Assembly: GCA_023414975.1 (NCBI GenBank)
Contig: JAEZMI010000017.1
Span: forward strand, 1-30,568
Direction of reading: 5' to 3'
Length of the DNA stretch: 30,568 bases
Origin: Pseudomonadota bacterium
GTDB lineage: Bacteria; Pseudomonadota; Alphaproteobacteria; Rhizobiales; Xanthobacteraceae
Both the position numbers and the translations under genes were made by a program. Below the pieces are notes generated by a model. That model searched no databases. It was not told the origin of the DNA and worked only from the letters and a program-made list of their open reading frames with translations. The number at the start of each line of letters is the position of its first letter. Position 1 is the stretch's first letter. Of this stretch, positions 1 through 8,629 are shown piece by piece.

Positions 1-31
1 GGGCGGGGGCGGCGGCATCGGTTTTACTCAT
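1..31 (-). CDS. possible N-terminus of a gene leaving the left edge
   Basis: An ATG on the minus strand at 31 opens a frame that stays open to the window edge and reads MSKTDAAAPA. The region just upstream has only a weak GGA-type ribosome binding sequence. It lies downstream of dctM on the same strand, where a third gene of the TRAP operon could sit, but ten residues cannot be assigned to any family and do not look like the signal peptide of a DctP binding protein. It may be chance. Confidence 0.25.
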   Translation of the reverse strand, partial: MSKTDAAAPA

Positions 32-197
32 GGCGGGTCCGGTATCTGCAAGGCGACGGCGCGGGCCGCGCGAACGCACGCCTTATGGCGCAGATTTCGC
101 CTCCGCCCAATCCATCCAAAGACACAGCTTTGAGATTTCGCATCGAACGGGGCGGCGGAGCACTGGCCCTGCGAGCCGCGCTGGCCAGCGGCCGCAA

Positions 198-234
198 GGC
201 GCCGTCCCGGAAAAAAGATGTCCGGGGCGGCGCC
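198..234 (-). terminator. strong hairpin just after dctM
   Basis: Two 13-base arms, 198-210 and 222-234, pair completely with one G-T wobble. The loop is 11 bases and, read on the minus strand, contains a run of six T. The hairpin begins 5 bases past the dctM stop. It is placed like a terminator, but the T run is in the loop rather than after the stem, so it could instead be a 3' stabilising or attenuating structure. Confidence 0.5.
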
Positions 235-238
235 GCGA

Positions 239-1651
<1,413 letters not shown>

Positions 1652-1727
1652 GAGGAGGCTCTTCGGTCGTGGTGTCGGGAAAAGGGTGAGGCTGCGGACG
1701 CGGAAAGATCAGCCGCGGTCATGGCGG

Positions 1728-2267
1728 CTATTGCAGCGGCTTCTCATAGGTCGTCTCGACCTCGATCACGCCCGCGAGTGCCCCCACGCGCTTGATCAGC
1801 TCGGAAACGGCCTGAAGCGTCAGCAGTGCGAATCCGAGCGGCAGCAGCAGCTTGGCCGGCCACAGGATCAACCCGCCCGCATTCTGCGACATCTCGTCGG
1901 ACAGAAAGGACATCCAGAAGAACGGAAAGCTCAGCAGGGTGAGATAGATGCCGGCTGGGATCAGGACGACGATGAAGCCCACCGTATCGATCCACAGGCG
2001 ACTGCGCGGCGAGACCGACATGTAGAGCAGATCCACCCGCACATGCTCGTTCTTCTGCAGCGTATAGGGCGCGCCCAGGAGGACAAGGGCCCCGAACAGG
2101 TACCACTGGATCTCCAGCAGGCCATTGGTGCTGTAGCTCAGCAGATAACGCACTGTGGCGTTGCCCGCGCTGATGAGGCACGAAATCAGCACGCACCAAT
2201 CCGCGATGCGGCCGAATTTCTCATTCAGCCAGTCAATGCCCCGGCTGAAGGCGAGCAATGCGCCCAT
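1728..2267 (-). CDS. dctQ: TRAP transporter small permease (DctQ family)
   Basis: This is the small four-helix membrane subunit that partners DctM. The 179-residue product has hydrophobic segments near residues 15-40, 50-68, 90-115 and 130-155. It also has the family pattern EIQWYLFGALVLLGAPYTLQ followed by HVRVDL. The frame stays open to 2372, but the ATG at 2267 is preferred because GGAGGGG stands 6-10 bases before it and because the homologous region starts there. The extra upstream residues are polar and unlike the family. It is upstream of dctM in one operon. A terminator facing this direction at 2371-2408 separates it from the gene before, so it should have its own promoter in 2268-2370, which I cannot pinpoint. 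Confidence 0.92.
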   Translation of the reverse strand: MGALLAFSRGIDWLNEKFGRIADWCVLISCLISAGNATVRYLLSYSTNGLLEIQWYLFGALVLLGAPYTLQKNEHVRVDLLYMSVSPRSRLWIDTVGFIVVLIPAGIYLTLLSFPFFWMSFLSDEMSQNAGGLILWPAKLLLPLGFALLTLQAVSELIKRVGALAGVIEVETTYEKPLQ

Positions 2268-2370
2268 GCGACGTCCCCTCCGAAAAGCGCCGACTTTTGT
2301 CGTTGCGCTGGCAAAGGCGTTGCAATCGCCCTCCAAGCCACTTTCGGCAAGATAGACCATGGTCTCACGC

Positions 2371-2408
2371 AATTAAAACCCGCCGGCCGCATTCAGCGGC
2401 AGGCGGGT
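2371..2408 (-). terminator. Rho-independent terminator of the small unknown gene
   Basis: On the minus strand ACCCGCC (2408-2402) pairs with GGCGGGT (2384-2378), with an inner CCGC/GCGG pairing, and the stem is followed by TTTTAATT. It lies about 75 bases after the stop of the gene at 2484-2849 and before dctQ, so it separates the two transcripts. Confidence 0.75.
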
Positions 2409-2483
2409 GCGCATGACGTTAGGTCATTGAGCCTAAATGGAAGGCCGTCGATGTCAGGGAACTTGCTTGGCGCCGGCGCCCGC

Positions 2484-2849
2484 TCAGGCGATGCGGGCAG
2501 CCCCTGGCCCGGAACGCCGCGGATTGTCCGGGCGGACCAGCGTCGGCAGCTTCCAGCCCATGAGTTCGCACGTGATCAGGCGATCCTGAGGGTCGCGGAT
2601 TTCCACCGGCCGCTGCCCGCCGGCCCGGCGCATCTCCATCGCGCGGTCCGCGGCCTCGCGCACCGTCGCGTAGCGGGCACGCTTCATCGGCCCCATGACG
2701 CCCGAAGACGAGGCTTCGGCGTAATAAAGGATGTAATACGGACAGGTGTCCTGCTGCACGGATGCTCTGTGGAGAGTCGCCGGCCGGGCCGCGCCCTGCC
2801 GCTCGCCATCCTGGCCCCGCATCGCCGTGGGTACGCCTGCCTCAGACAT
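2484..2849 (-). CDS. small protein of unknown function
   Basis: I do not recognise this 121-residue protein. The first 35 residues are rich in polar residues and alanine. The core holds a CPYYILYYAE stretch followed by RYATVREAADRAMEMRR, which looks like a short beta strand then an amphipathic helix. The C-terminus PVEIRDPQDRLITCELMG may form further strands. There is no signal peptide or membrane segment. The frame is open upstream to 2999, but the ATG at 2849 has AGGAG 10 bases before it and is the likely start. It is monocistronic: its terminator is at 2371-2408 and a candidate -10 box lies about 160 bases upstream. Reality as a gene is supported by the ribosome binding site, codon-like composition and terminator; function is unknown. 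Confidence 0.65.
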   Translation of the reverse strand: MSEAGVPTAMRGQDGERQGAARPATLHRASVQQDTCPYYILYYAEASSSGVMGPMKRARYATVREAADRAMEMRRAGGQRPVEIRDPQDRLITCELMGWKLPTLVRPDNPRRSGPGAARIA

Positions 2850-3154
2850 CGCCGGAACTCTCCTGATTGTGCGAAAGGCCTCTGCGGCCGGCCTCAGGAA
2901 GCGCTTGGCTGAGTCGATGGTCAATCGGTTTATTTTCGCATCTTGATGGGAACAAACGGCTCGAACCCGCGTTGCGAACACCATAAAATGGCGGATCACA
3001 CTACATTATTACCATTATAAAGAAATGCCATTAGCTTAGGTTTACACGCAAACCGGCCTCTTACAATGAACGGCGCGCCGCGTTACTTTTCGATACGCCA
3101 AAATTTTTGCGGGAAGGCCCAGTAAAGCTCTAAACGGAGGAGTTGCGCGGCGGC
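2850..3154. other. non-coding spacer, AT-richer than surroundings
   Basis: About 300 bases without a gene. The part around 2930-3060 is clearly richer in A and T than the rest of the window. I see no repeat, RNA gene or mobile element in it; only the candidate -10 box at 3014-3019 can be proposed. Confidence 0.5.
3014..3019 (-). promoter_or_regulatory. candidate -10 box for the small unknown gene
   Basis: The minus strand reads TATAAT exactly here, in an AT-rich stretch. No good -35 box is at the expected 16-18 base distance. If used, it would give a leader of about 160 bases before the ATG at 2849. Confidence 0.3.
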
Positions 3155-3195
3155 AAAGAAAAAGGGCCCGGCCGCTTCCGCTGCCGGACCCTCTA
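3155..3195 (-). terminator. Rho-independent terminator after cbiM
   Basis: On the minus strand a ten-base stem (3192-3183 with 3172-3163, one mismatch) and a loop of about ten bases are followed by a run of T (TTTTTC). It starts about 25 bases past the cbiM stop, so it ends the riboswitch-cbiM transcript. Confidence 0.85.
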
Positions 3196-3216
3196 TTGCG
3201 GATACCAGAACGACGG

Positions 3217-3894
3217 TCAGGCCGCTTCGAACAGGCGGCGCTCCACGACCGGCGTGCCGCGCAGCCCGCCGATCGCCTTGGCGGCGGCCAGCACGGCGAG
3301 GTCGATCAGCGGCTCGACGATGATGACGAGCATATAGGCCGCGCCGAAGGAGAAGATCGACGCTGCGTTCTCCACGGTGAAGCCGTGGCCGTAGAAGGCC
3401 CAGAACGCCACCCACACGACGATGCCCGCCTGATAGGCGGTCGAAAGCGCCAACGCCTGACGATACTTCAGCTCCACATAAGGCGTGTTCGGTGCGATGA
3501 CCTGCTTGGCCAACGCCATCAGCGCGAAGAGCGGCACCAGCAGCGTGGTGACGTTCATGCCGTATTGCGGCAGGTCGAAAGGCGCGAAGGACAGGCCTTG
3601 GATCAGCAGCCCGGCAGCAAGGCCGATGGCGGCGGGCGCAACACCGAAGATGAGAAACAGCGTCGAGCCGAGGATGAGATGCACCTCGGACACGCCGACC
3701 GGATGGTGCGGCAGGATTTCGAAGAAGGCGAAAACGAGCGCCGTGGTCGCAATGCTGCGCGCCGCCAGCGAGACCAGGCCGCGCGAGGCGATCGCTTCGC
3801 CCGCGAGTTTAAGCGTGTAAGCACCGGCGCCGGCCGCCGTCACATAGCTGAGCCAGATCTTCCCTTCGGCCACGAGGCCGGGTTCGATATGCAT
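3217..3894 (-). CDS. cbiM: CbiM-family cobalt transport permease
   Basis: The 225-residue product is the substrate-binding membrane component of an energy-coupling-factor type cobalt importer. It starts MHIEPGLV, the hallmark of the family: the N-terminal amine and His2 of the processed or exposed N-terminus bind the metal in known CbiM/NikM structures. HHPVG and SEVHLILG near residues 67-77 add the further conserved histidines. Six or so membrane segments fill the rest. The ATG at 3894 has AGGAG 6 bases ahead and gives the required N-terminal Met-His. A cobalamin riboswitch covers the leader and a terminator follows the gene, so it is a single-gene transcript. No cbiN, cbiQ/ecfT or cbiO/ecfA ATPase is next to it, so it is either a stand-alone variant or uses modules encoded elsewhere. 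Confidence 0.88.
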   Translation of the reverse strand: MHIEPGLVAEGKIWLSYVTAAGAGAYTLKLAGEAIASRGLVSLAARSIATTALVFAFFEILPHHPVGVSEVHLILGSTLFLIFGVAPAAIGLAAGLLIQGLSFAPFDLPQYGMNVTTLLVPLFALMALAKQVIAPNTPYVELKYRQALALSTAYQAGIVVWVAFWAFYGHGFTVENAASIFSFGAAYMLVIIVEPLIDLAVLAAAKAIGGLRGTPVVERRLFEAA

Positions 3895-3948
3895 AATCGT
3901 CTCCTGTGCCGTCTCACCCGACGGCGTGCGTGTGGACCCATGCACATG

Positions 3949-4128
3949 GCCGGTCTCCTGACTCGCGGGTCACAGCACGATTTCCGCCTTCCCGGCCTCC
4001 GTGTGGGGGAGAACCAGTGGCGTGATGGAAGGCGCTCGCCGCTCACAGTCGCGGGGGCGGTCGGGGCTTCGGGCTTGCGCCCTTCCCCGTTCCCGTTTCA
4101 CCCGGCCGAGTCACCCCGGCCGGACACC
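3949..4128 (-). promoter_or_regulatory. cobalamin (B12) riboswitch
   Basis: Read on the minus strand, the leader of cbiM carries the conserved pieces of the cobalamin aptamer in order. These are GGTGTCC at the 5' edge (4128), the AAGGGCGCAAGCCC and CGCGACTGTGAGCGG arms, the B12 box GCCACTGG (4021-4014), GGGAAGGCGG, and CGAGTCAGGAGACC near the 3' edge. Between the aptamer and the start codon a GCCGTC/GACGGC hairpin lies directly before the AGGAG of cbiM. That suggests control of translation, with cobalamin shutting the gene off. This is established behaviour of the class applied to a clear sequence match. Confidence 0.93.
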
Positions 4129-4140
4129 ATGTGCGCGCCC

Positions 4141-4170
4141 ATGAACGCGCGCGCGCATGCCTTGAGTCAA
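4141..4170 (-). promoter_or_regulatory. candidate promoter of the riboswitch-cbiM transcript
   Basis: On the minus strand TTGACT (4170-4165) is followed after 18 bases by GTTCAT (4146-4141). The -35 is good and the -10 is poor, but the predicted start near 4134 falls just before the 5' edge of the aptamer at 4128, which supports it. Confidence 0.4.
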
Positions 4171-4176
4171 GCATGC
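4155..4176. repeat. palindrome GCATGC...TTGA-G-TCAA GCATGC
   Basis: A near-perfect palindrome: GCATGC (4155-4160) and TTGA (4162-4165) are mirrored by TCAA (4167-4170) and GCATGC (4171-4176) with one unpaired C. It overlaps the proposed -35 box of the cbiM transcript and lies between it and the SDR gene, so it could be an operator or the end of the SDR transcript. There is no T run. Confidence 0.45.
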
Positions 4177-4216
4177 CGCCCGCGGCGGCGCGAAGCCGTA
4201 AAAGGCGCGGACTTCG

Positions 4217-4996
4217 TCAGGCGCCGCCCATCTCGTCGAGCGCCATCGGCGATTCCGGCAGCACCTGCCCGCCATCGATCACCATGCCCTGCCCGGTGAT
4301 GTACCCCGCCTCCTCGCTGGCGAAGAACAGCGCGGCATTGGCGATGTCGAACACGGTGCCGAGCTTCTTCATCGGCACGCAGGCGGCGGTCGAGGCGATA
4401 TAGGCCTCGCCCATGCCCTCCATGCCTTCGGTGAGGATGTTGCCGGGCATCACCGCATTCACCGTGATGTTCCACGGCGCCAGTTCGATCGCCGCCGTGC
4501 GCATGAAGCCCATCTGCCCGGCCTTCGAGGCTCCGTAATGCGTCCAGCCGGGGAAGCCGGTGATCGGCCCGGTGATGGAGGAGGTGATGACGACGCGCCC
4601 CTTCTTCGCCGCCTTCATCGCCGGCAGCACGGCGGAGACGGAGAGGAAGGTGCCCTTGAGGTTCGTGTTCATGACGAGGTCGAAGTCGTCCTCGGTCATC
4701 GCGCCGAGCTTGGCCGCCGGAAAGATGCCGGCATTGGCGCAGAGCACGTCGATCGCGCCGTAGCGGTCTAGCGCGGCCTGCGCCATGGCGAGCGTGTCGG
4801 CGGTCTTGGTCACGTCGGCGGCGAAGGCGGAGGCGTTCGGGCCGATCTCGGCTGCCACCTTCTCGGCCTCCTCCAGCTTGCGGCTCACCACCAGCACGTT
4901 GAGGCCAGCCTGGCCGAAGCGCAGCGCGATGCCGCGGCCGATGCCCTTGCTGGCGCCGGTAACGATGACGGTTTTTCCCTCAAGCGACGTGAACAT
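4217..4996 (-). CDS. SDR-family NAD(P)-dependent oxidoreductase
   Basis: This is a classical short-chain dehydrogenase of 259 residues, the normal length. The cofactor motif TGASKGIG is at residues 13-20, CANAG follows near residue 90, the catalytic serine lies in the TSSITG stretch, and Tyr154/Lys158 form the YxxxK pair. PGNI near residue 185 and the C-terminal YITGQGMVIDGG complete the FabG-like pattern. The substrate is an alcohol or ketone that cannot be named from sequence. The ATG at 4996 starts the homologous region; AGAGGG is 11-12 bases before it. It diverges from the binding-protein gene at 5252 across a 255-base spacer. Shared control with that operon is possible, for instance for oxidising or reducing an intermediate of the same substrate, but this is inference. 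Confidence 0.93.
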   Translation of the reverse strand: MFTSLEGKTVIVTGASKGIGRGIALRFGQAGLNVLVVSRKLEEAEKVAAEIGPNASAFAADVTKTADTLAMAQAALDRYGAIDVLCANAGIFPAAKLGAMTEDDFDLVMNTNLKGTFLSVSAVLPAMKAAKKGRVVITSSITGPITGFPGWTHYGASKAGQMGFMRTAAIELAPWNITVNAVMPGNILTEGMEGMGEAYIASTAACVPMKKLGTVFDIANAALFFASEEAGYITGQGMVIDGGQVLPESPMALDEMGGA

Positions 4997-5124
4997 GGTC
5001 GGATAAGCCCTCTGGATATCGTTGTTTTTAAAGGGGATTGGCAACACCGCGCGGGGGTGAACCTCGCTCGTGATCAAAGATTAGACTGCCTCCCTTTTCA
5101 TCAGGGTGCGCTGCAAAAATAGTG

Positions 5125-5154
5125 TTGTAAAGCCCAAATCCGAATGTTTAGGAT
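5125..5154 (+). promoter_or_regulatory. candidate promoter of the ABC/kinase/lyase operon
   Basis: TTGTAA (5125-5130) and TAGGAT (5149-5154) are 18 bases apart. Each matches four of six consensus positions. Transcription would start near 5161 and run through the dyad at 5176-5200. Confidence 0.3.
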
Positions 5155-5175
5155 CGCACACAATCCAACATAAGA

Positions 5176-5200
5176 ACCACATCGCGATCAGGAATGTGGT
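5176..5200. promoter_or_regulatory. inverted repeat, candidate operator
   Basis: ACCACAT (5176-5182) and ATGTGGT (5194-5200) form a perfect 7-base dyad with an 11-base spacer. It is about 50 bases before the first gene of the operon that encodes its own DeoR-type regulator, so it may be that regulator's binding site or a leader hairpin. Confidence 0.4.
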
Positions 5201-5251
5201 CCATCCGGCGCGGCGGCGACCCCACCCGCGCGACAATCCAGAGGACGTGAC

Positions 5252-6406
5252 ATGTCAGGCATTTCCAGAAGGTCGCTGCTCAAGGGCATGGGCACCGGGC
5301 TCGGCGCGCTGGCCGCTTCCGGGCCGCTGTTCAACGCCAACAAGGCGTTCGCCGCGCGCGAGAAGGAGCTGAACATCCTGTGCTGGGAGGGCTACAACTC
5401 CGCGCAGGTGCTCGACCCGTTCCGCTCCAAGACCGGCGCCACGGTGAAGGCCGAGAGCCTCACCAACGATCCCACCATGATCAACCGCCTGCGCGCCGGC
5501 GAGATCAACACCTGGGACCTGATCAATGTGAACAATCCCTGGGCACGCAAGGTGATGCTGCCCGAAAAGCTCATCAAGCCGCTGCCCAAGGCGGAGTTCG
5601 AGCCCTTTTTCGCGAAGATGCTGCCCGAGTTCAAATGGCCTTATAAGTGGGCCATGAGCGCCGATGGCAGCGAGCTCATCGGCATGGCCCAGCGCTTCGG
5701 GCCTTACAGCTACGTCGTCAACACCGACAAGATCAGCCGCAAGACCGCCGAGGATACAGGCTGGGATCTGTTCAACGATCCGGCGCTGGCCGGCAAATAC
5801 GGCATCCTCGAATCCGATGACTGGAACGTCTTCAACATCTTCATCATCGCCGGCATCGACCCGTTCAAGACCCACACGCCGGACGAGTTCGCCAAGTTCG
5901 ACGAGACGGCCAAGCGCGTCTTCAAGGGCGCCAAGCTCATCGGCGACATCGCTTCGATGAACCAGGCGCTCATCTCCGGCGAGATCGACCTGCACATGAC
6001 GGGCGGCACCTATTCGGTGTCTCCCGCCCGCGCCGACGGCCACCCGAACCTGCGGGGCATCACACCCCTGCGCGGCCCGCTGCCGGGCGGAAAGGGCGGC
6101 ATCGCCTGGATCGAGATCACGTCGACCGTGAACAACCCGAACCTGTCGCCGCTGGCGATCGAGTTCCTGAAATACGTGCAGGCGCCGGATGTCGCGCACA
6201 CCGTCGCCTTCGCCGAGGGCACGTTCAACCCGGTGGCGCAGATGGGCACCAAGGAGTGCTTCGACCTCTTCACCAAGGACGAGCTGGACGCCATCCAGTG
6301 GGACAGCCTGCAGGAAGAGATGAACCGCTCGGTCGAATACGACATCGTGCCGGACTACGACAAGGCGCTCGACATCATGAACGCCGCCAAGCGCCTGCGC
6401 GGCTGA
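5252..6406 (+). CDS. ABC transporter periplasmic binding protein, PotD-like (Tat signal)
   Basis: This is the extracytoplasmic solute receptor of the importer encoded by the next three genes. The 384-residue product starts with a twin-arginine signal (SRRSLLKG at residues 5-12) and a hydrophobic stretch, with probable cleavage after AFA near residue 34. The mature protein starts ELNILCWEGYN, typical of the spermidine/putrescine-binding (PotD/PotF) fold family. The inside of the sequence has the usual RFGPYSYVVNTDKI and GGIAWIEI stretches. The family binds polyamines but also many amino acids, betaines and other amines, so the ligand is not settled. AGAGGA stands 7-12 bases before the ATG at 5252. 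A hairpin and a 197-base spacer separate it from the ATPase gene, a common way to make more receptor than permease. Confidence 0.9.
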   Translation: MSGISRRSLLKGMGTGLGALAASGPLFNANKAFAAREKELNILCWEGYNSAQVLDPFRSKTGATVKAESLTNDPTMINRLRAGEINTWDLINVNNPWARKVMLPEKLIKPLPKAEFEPFFAKMLPEFKWPYKWAMSADGSELIGMAQRFGPYSYVVNTDKISRKTAEDTGWDLFNDPALAGKYGILESDDWNVFNIFIIAGIDPFKTHTPDEFAKFDETAKRVFKGAKLIGDIASMNQALISGEIDLHMTGGTYSVSPARADGHPNLRGITPLRGPLPGGKGGIAWIEITSTVNNPNLSPLAIEFLKYVQAPDVAHTVAFAEGTFNPVAQMGTKECFDLFTKDELDAIQWDSLQEEMNRSVEYDIVPDYDKALDIMNAAKRLRG

Positions 6407-6434
6407 CGATGGCGGCTGGCCTCCGGCGGGCAGA

Positions 6435-6458
6435 GAGGCGGGCTTTGTCCCGCCCCTC
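6435..6458 (+). other. intercistronic hairpin after the binding-protein gene
   Basis: GAGGCGGG (6435-6442) pairs with CCCGCC-CTC (6449-6458) with a two-base bulge and a six-base loop. There is no T run. It sits about 30 bases past the stop of the binding-protein gene and may protect the upstream message from decay or partly terminate transcription. Confidence 0.45.
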
Positions 6459-6483
6459 GGCGTGAGAAGCCAGGGCCAGCGCT

Positions 6484-6530
6484 GTCATCCTGAAGTGCCC
6501 GGCGCTCGGCGTCGGGCGTCGAAGGACGCG
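6484..6530. repeat. possible REP-type extragenic element
   Basis: The stretch starts GTCATCCTGAAGTGC and has an imperfect stem (GCCCGGCGC against GGCGTCGGGC), then GTCGAAGGACGC. This layout resembles the dispersed TCATCCTGAGG...TCGAAGGA elements I recall from Rhizobiales intergenic regions. Only one copy is in the window, so repetition cannot be shown here. Confidence 0.45.
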
Positions 6531-6603
6531 AGACGCTCGCCGCCCGCGCCCCCCGTTTTCTGAGCGGCACCCGCGCCGCCCACATCGACCCGAAAGAACC
6601 TGC

Positions 6604-7704
6604 ATGCTCCAGACCACGCCCGCCGGCGAAGCGCCCAAGCCGATCCTGCAACTGGTAGGGGTGCGCAAGACCTTCGGCGGCTTCAATGCCGTGGAAGGCA
6701 TCGACCTCGATGTGCGCGAGGGTGAGTTCCTCACCATCGTCGGCCCCTCCGGCTCCGGCAAGACCACGCTGCTGCGCATGCTCGCCGGTATGGACACGCC
6801 GAGCGAGGGCAACATCACGCTGCACGGCGAGCTGATCAACGACATGCCGCCGAACAAGCGGCCGACCTGCCTCGTCTTCCAGTCGCTCGCCCTGTTCCCG
6901 CACAAGAGCGTCGGCGAGAACATCGCCTTCCCGCTCAAGGTGAAGGGCGTGGACGCCGCGACCCGCAAGGCGCGGGCGCTGGAGCTGATGCGCGTGGTCC
7001 GGCTGCCGGAGCACTATTACGACAAGAACGTCATGAAGTGCTCGGGCGGCGAGCGCCAGCGCGTCGCGCTCGCCCGCGCCTTTGCCTATGACCCGCAGGT
7101 CCTGTTCTTCGACGAGCCGCTTTCCGCCCTCGACTACAAGCTTAAGAAGGCGCTGGAGAAGGAACTGAAGGACCTCCACCGCGAAACCGGGAAGACCTTC
7201 ATCTACATCACCCATTCGCTGGAAGAGGCGATGGTGATGAGCGACCGCATCGGCGTCATGCGCGCCGGGCGCCTGGTGCAGGTCGGCACACCGGAGGAAA
7301 TCTACGGCGCGCCGGTCGACCGCTTCGTCTCCGAATTCGTCGGCGAGGTGAACACGATCAAGGTGAAGCGCGGGGCCGACGGCACCTGGTCCGGCGTCGA
7401 TCTCCCCGGCCGTTTCACCGTCCGCCCGCCGCGGGATGGCAGCGCTCTTGACGAAGCCTTCGTGGTTATCCGCCCGGAATATATGCGCTTCCTCAATCCG
7501 GGCGACCCCGCCGACAACCGGGTCGAAGGCATCGTCTACAATGAATATTCGCTCGGCTCACGTATTCAGTACCAGGTGCGCGTCGGCGCGGGCGAAAAGG
7601 TGATGCTGGTCGAGCTGTCGCGCGCCCATGCCCTGCCGCCGGGCGCGGACCGGACGGTGACGCTGGGCTGGGACGCCGCCGATGCGTTCACGCTCGGGAG
7701 CTGA
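6604..7704 (+). CDS. ABC transporter ATP-binding protein, PotA-like
   Basis: This is the ATPase that drives the importer, acting as a dimer at the inner face of the membrane. In the 366-residue product the Walker A motif GPSGSGKTT is at 47-55, the Q loop LVFQSLALFPH near 96-106, the signature CSGGERQ at 146-152, Walker B FFDEP with Asp170/Glu171, and the switch His204 in THS. The C-terminal 110 residues form the TOBE-type regulatory domain found in PotA and related proteins. The signature differs from the usual LSGGQ by a Cys at the first position and a Glu at the fifth, which is tolerated in this branch. The start ATG at 6604 is preceded by AAAGAAC, a weak ribosome site. The next permease gene starts 4 bases after the stop. 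Confidence 0.92.
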   Translation: MLQTTPAGEAPKPILQLVGVRKTFGGFNAVEGIDLDVREGEFLTIVGPSGSGKTTLLRMLAGMDTPSEGNITLHGELINDMPPNKRPTCLVFQSLALFPHKSVGENIAFPLKVKGVDAATRKARALELMRVVRLPEHYYDKNVMKCSGGERQRVALARAFAYDPQVLFFDEPLSALDYKLKKALEKELKDLHRETGKTFIYITHSLEEAMVMSDRIGVMRAGRLVQVGTPEEIYGAPVDRFVSEFVGEVNTIKVKRGADGTWSGVDLPGRFTVRPPRDGSALDEAFVVIRPEYMRFLNPGDPADNRVEGIVYNEYSLGSRIQYQVRVGAGEKVMLVELSRAHALPPGADRTVTLGWDAADAFTLGS

Positions 7705-7708
7705 ACCT

Positions 7709-8626
7709 ATGTCCAGCCTCGCCGTCGCCTCCTCGGCCTCCGGCTCCGCCGAAAGCGCGGGCACGCTGCGTCAGCAGCGGATGCTTTCGCTCGGCGCCCG
7801 CTGCGCGCTCCCGGTCGCCATCCTGCTCGGCATCGGCTTCCTCGCCCCGCTGGTGGCGATCCTCGCCTATGCCTTCGCCACGCCCCGCAGCTTCGACGTG
7901 TTCACCAGCTTCACGCTGGAGAACTTTGCCGGCCTGTTCGATCCGTCCAATACGGTATGGGTCTCGTTCGTCTGGTCCTGCGGTTTCGCGCTGTTCACCG
8001 TGGCGATTCTCGCCGTCATCTCCTACCCCATCGCCTATGGGCTGAACGCCGTATTCGGGCGCTGGGCGGGGCTCATCAGCGTGTTCTTCGTCTTCCCGCT
8101 CTTCGTGTCGGAGAATGTCCGGCTCTATGGCTGGGTGCTGTTCTTTATCAAGAACGGCGTGCTCGACGGCACGCTGAAATGGCTCGGCTTCTCCGGAGGG
8201 CCGGAGGTGCTGTACACCCCCGGCATCACCCTGTTCGGCATGGTCTATACCTACCTGCCCTTCATGCTGTTCCCGATGACGCTCGGCCTTGCCCTGGTGC
8301 CGCGCGACCTCGTGGACGCGGCGCGCGATCTCGGCGCCGGGCGCCTGTTCATCTGGCGCGAAATAGAGCTGCCGCTCGCCATGCCCGGCATCATGATCGG
8401 CATGCTGCTCACCTTCGTGCTGGCCATCGGCGCGACGGCGGAAGCCAAGATTCTCGGCGGCCAGTCGATCATCGTCATCTCGCACGACATCGAAATCGCC
8501 TTCACCTATTCACAGAACTGGCCGCTCGGCTCGGCCCTGTCGGTCCTGGTCACGCTGTTCATCGGCGCGCTCACCTTGTTCGCGCTGTCGAAACTGGACC
8601 TCGACCGCATGCTCGGGAGGCGCTGA
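7709..8626 (+). CDS. ABC transporter permease, PotB-like
   Basis: The 305-residue product has about six membrane segments and the cytoplasmic EAA loop LVDAARDLGAGRLFIWREIELPLAMPG, which docks on the ATPase. It belongs to the binding-protein-dependent inner membrane component family used by polyamine-type importers. The ATG at 7709 is chosen because GGGAG precedes it and it follows the ATPase stop by 4 bases; an in-frame start at 7682 would overlap the ATPase gene and has no ribosome site. It pairs with the next gene to form the heterodimeric channel. Confidence 0.92.
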   Translation: MSSLAVASSASGSAESAGTLRQQRMLSLGARCALPVAILLGIGFLAPLVAILAYAFATPRSFDVFTSFTLENFAGLFDPSNTVWVSFVWSCGFALFTVAILAVISYPIAYGLNAVFGRWAGLISVFFVFPLFVSENVRLYGWVLFFIKNGVLDGTLKWLGFSGGPEVLYTPGITLFGMVYTYLPFMLFPMTLGLALVPRDLVDAARDLGAGRLFIWREIELPLAMPGIMIGMLLTFVLAIGATAEAKILGGQSIIVISHDIEIAFTYSQNWPLGSALSVLVTLFIGALTLFALSKLDLDRMLGRR

Positions 8627-8629
8627 GCC

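Noticed and set aside
3196..4299. 367-codon plus-strand frame over cbiM and its leader
   Set aside because: It covers an obvious antisense riboswitch and a CbiM gene, so it is not coding.
5255..6199. Long open frame on the minus strand opposite the binding-protein gene
   Set aside because: It is a by-product of GC-rich codons in the real gene: its product is rich in Arg, Ala, Gly and His, with no family pattern, and the plus-strand gene is certain.
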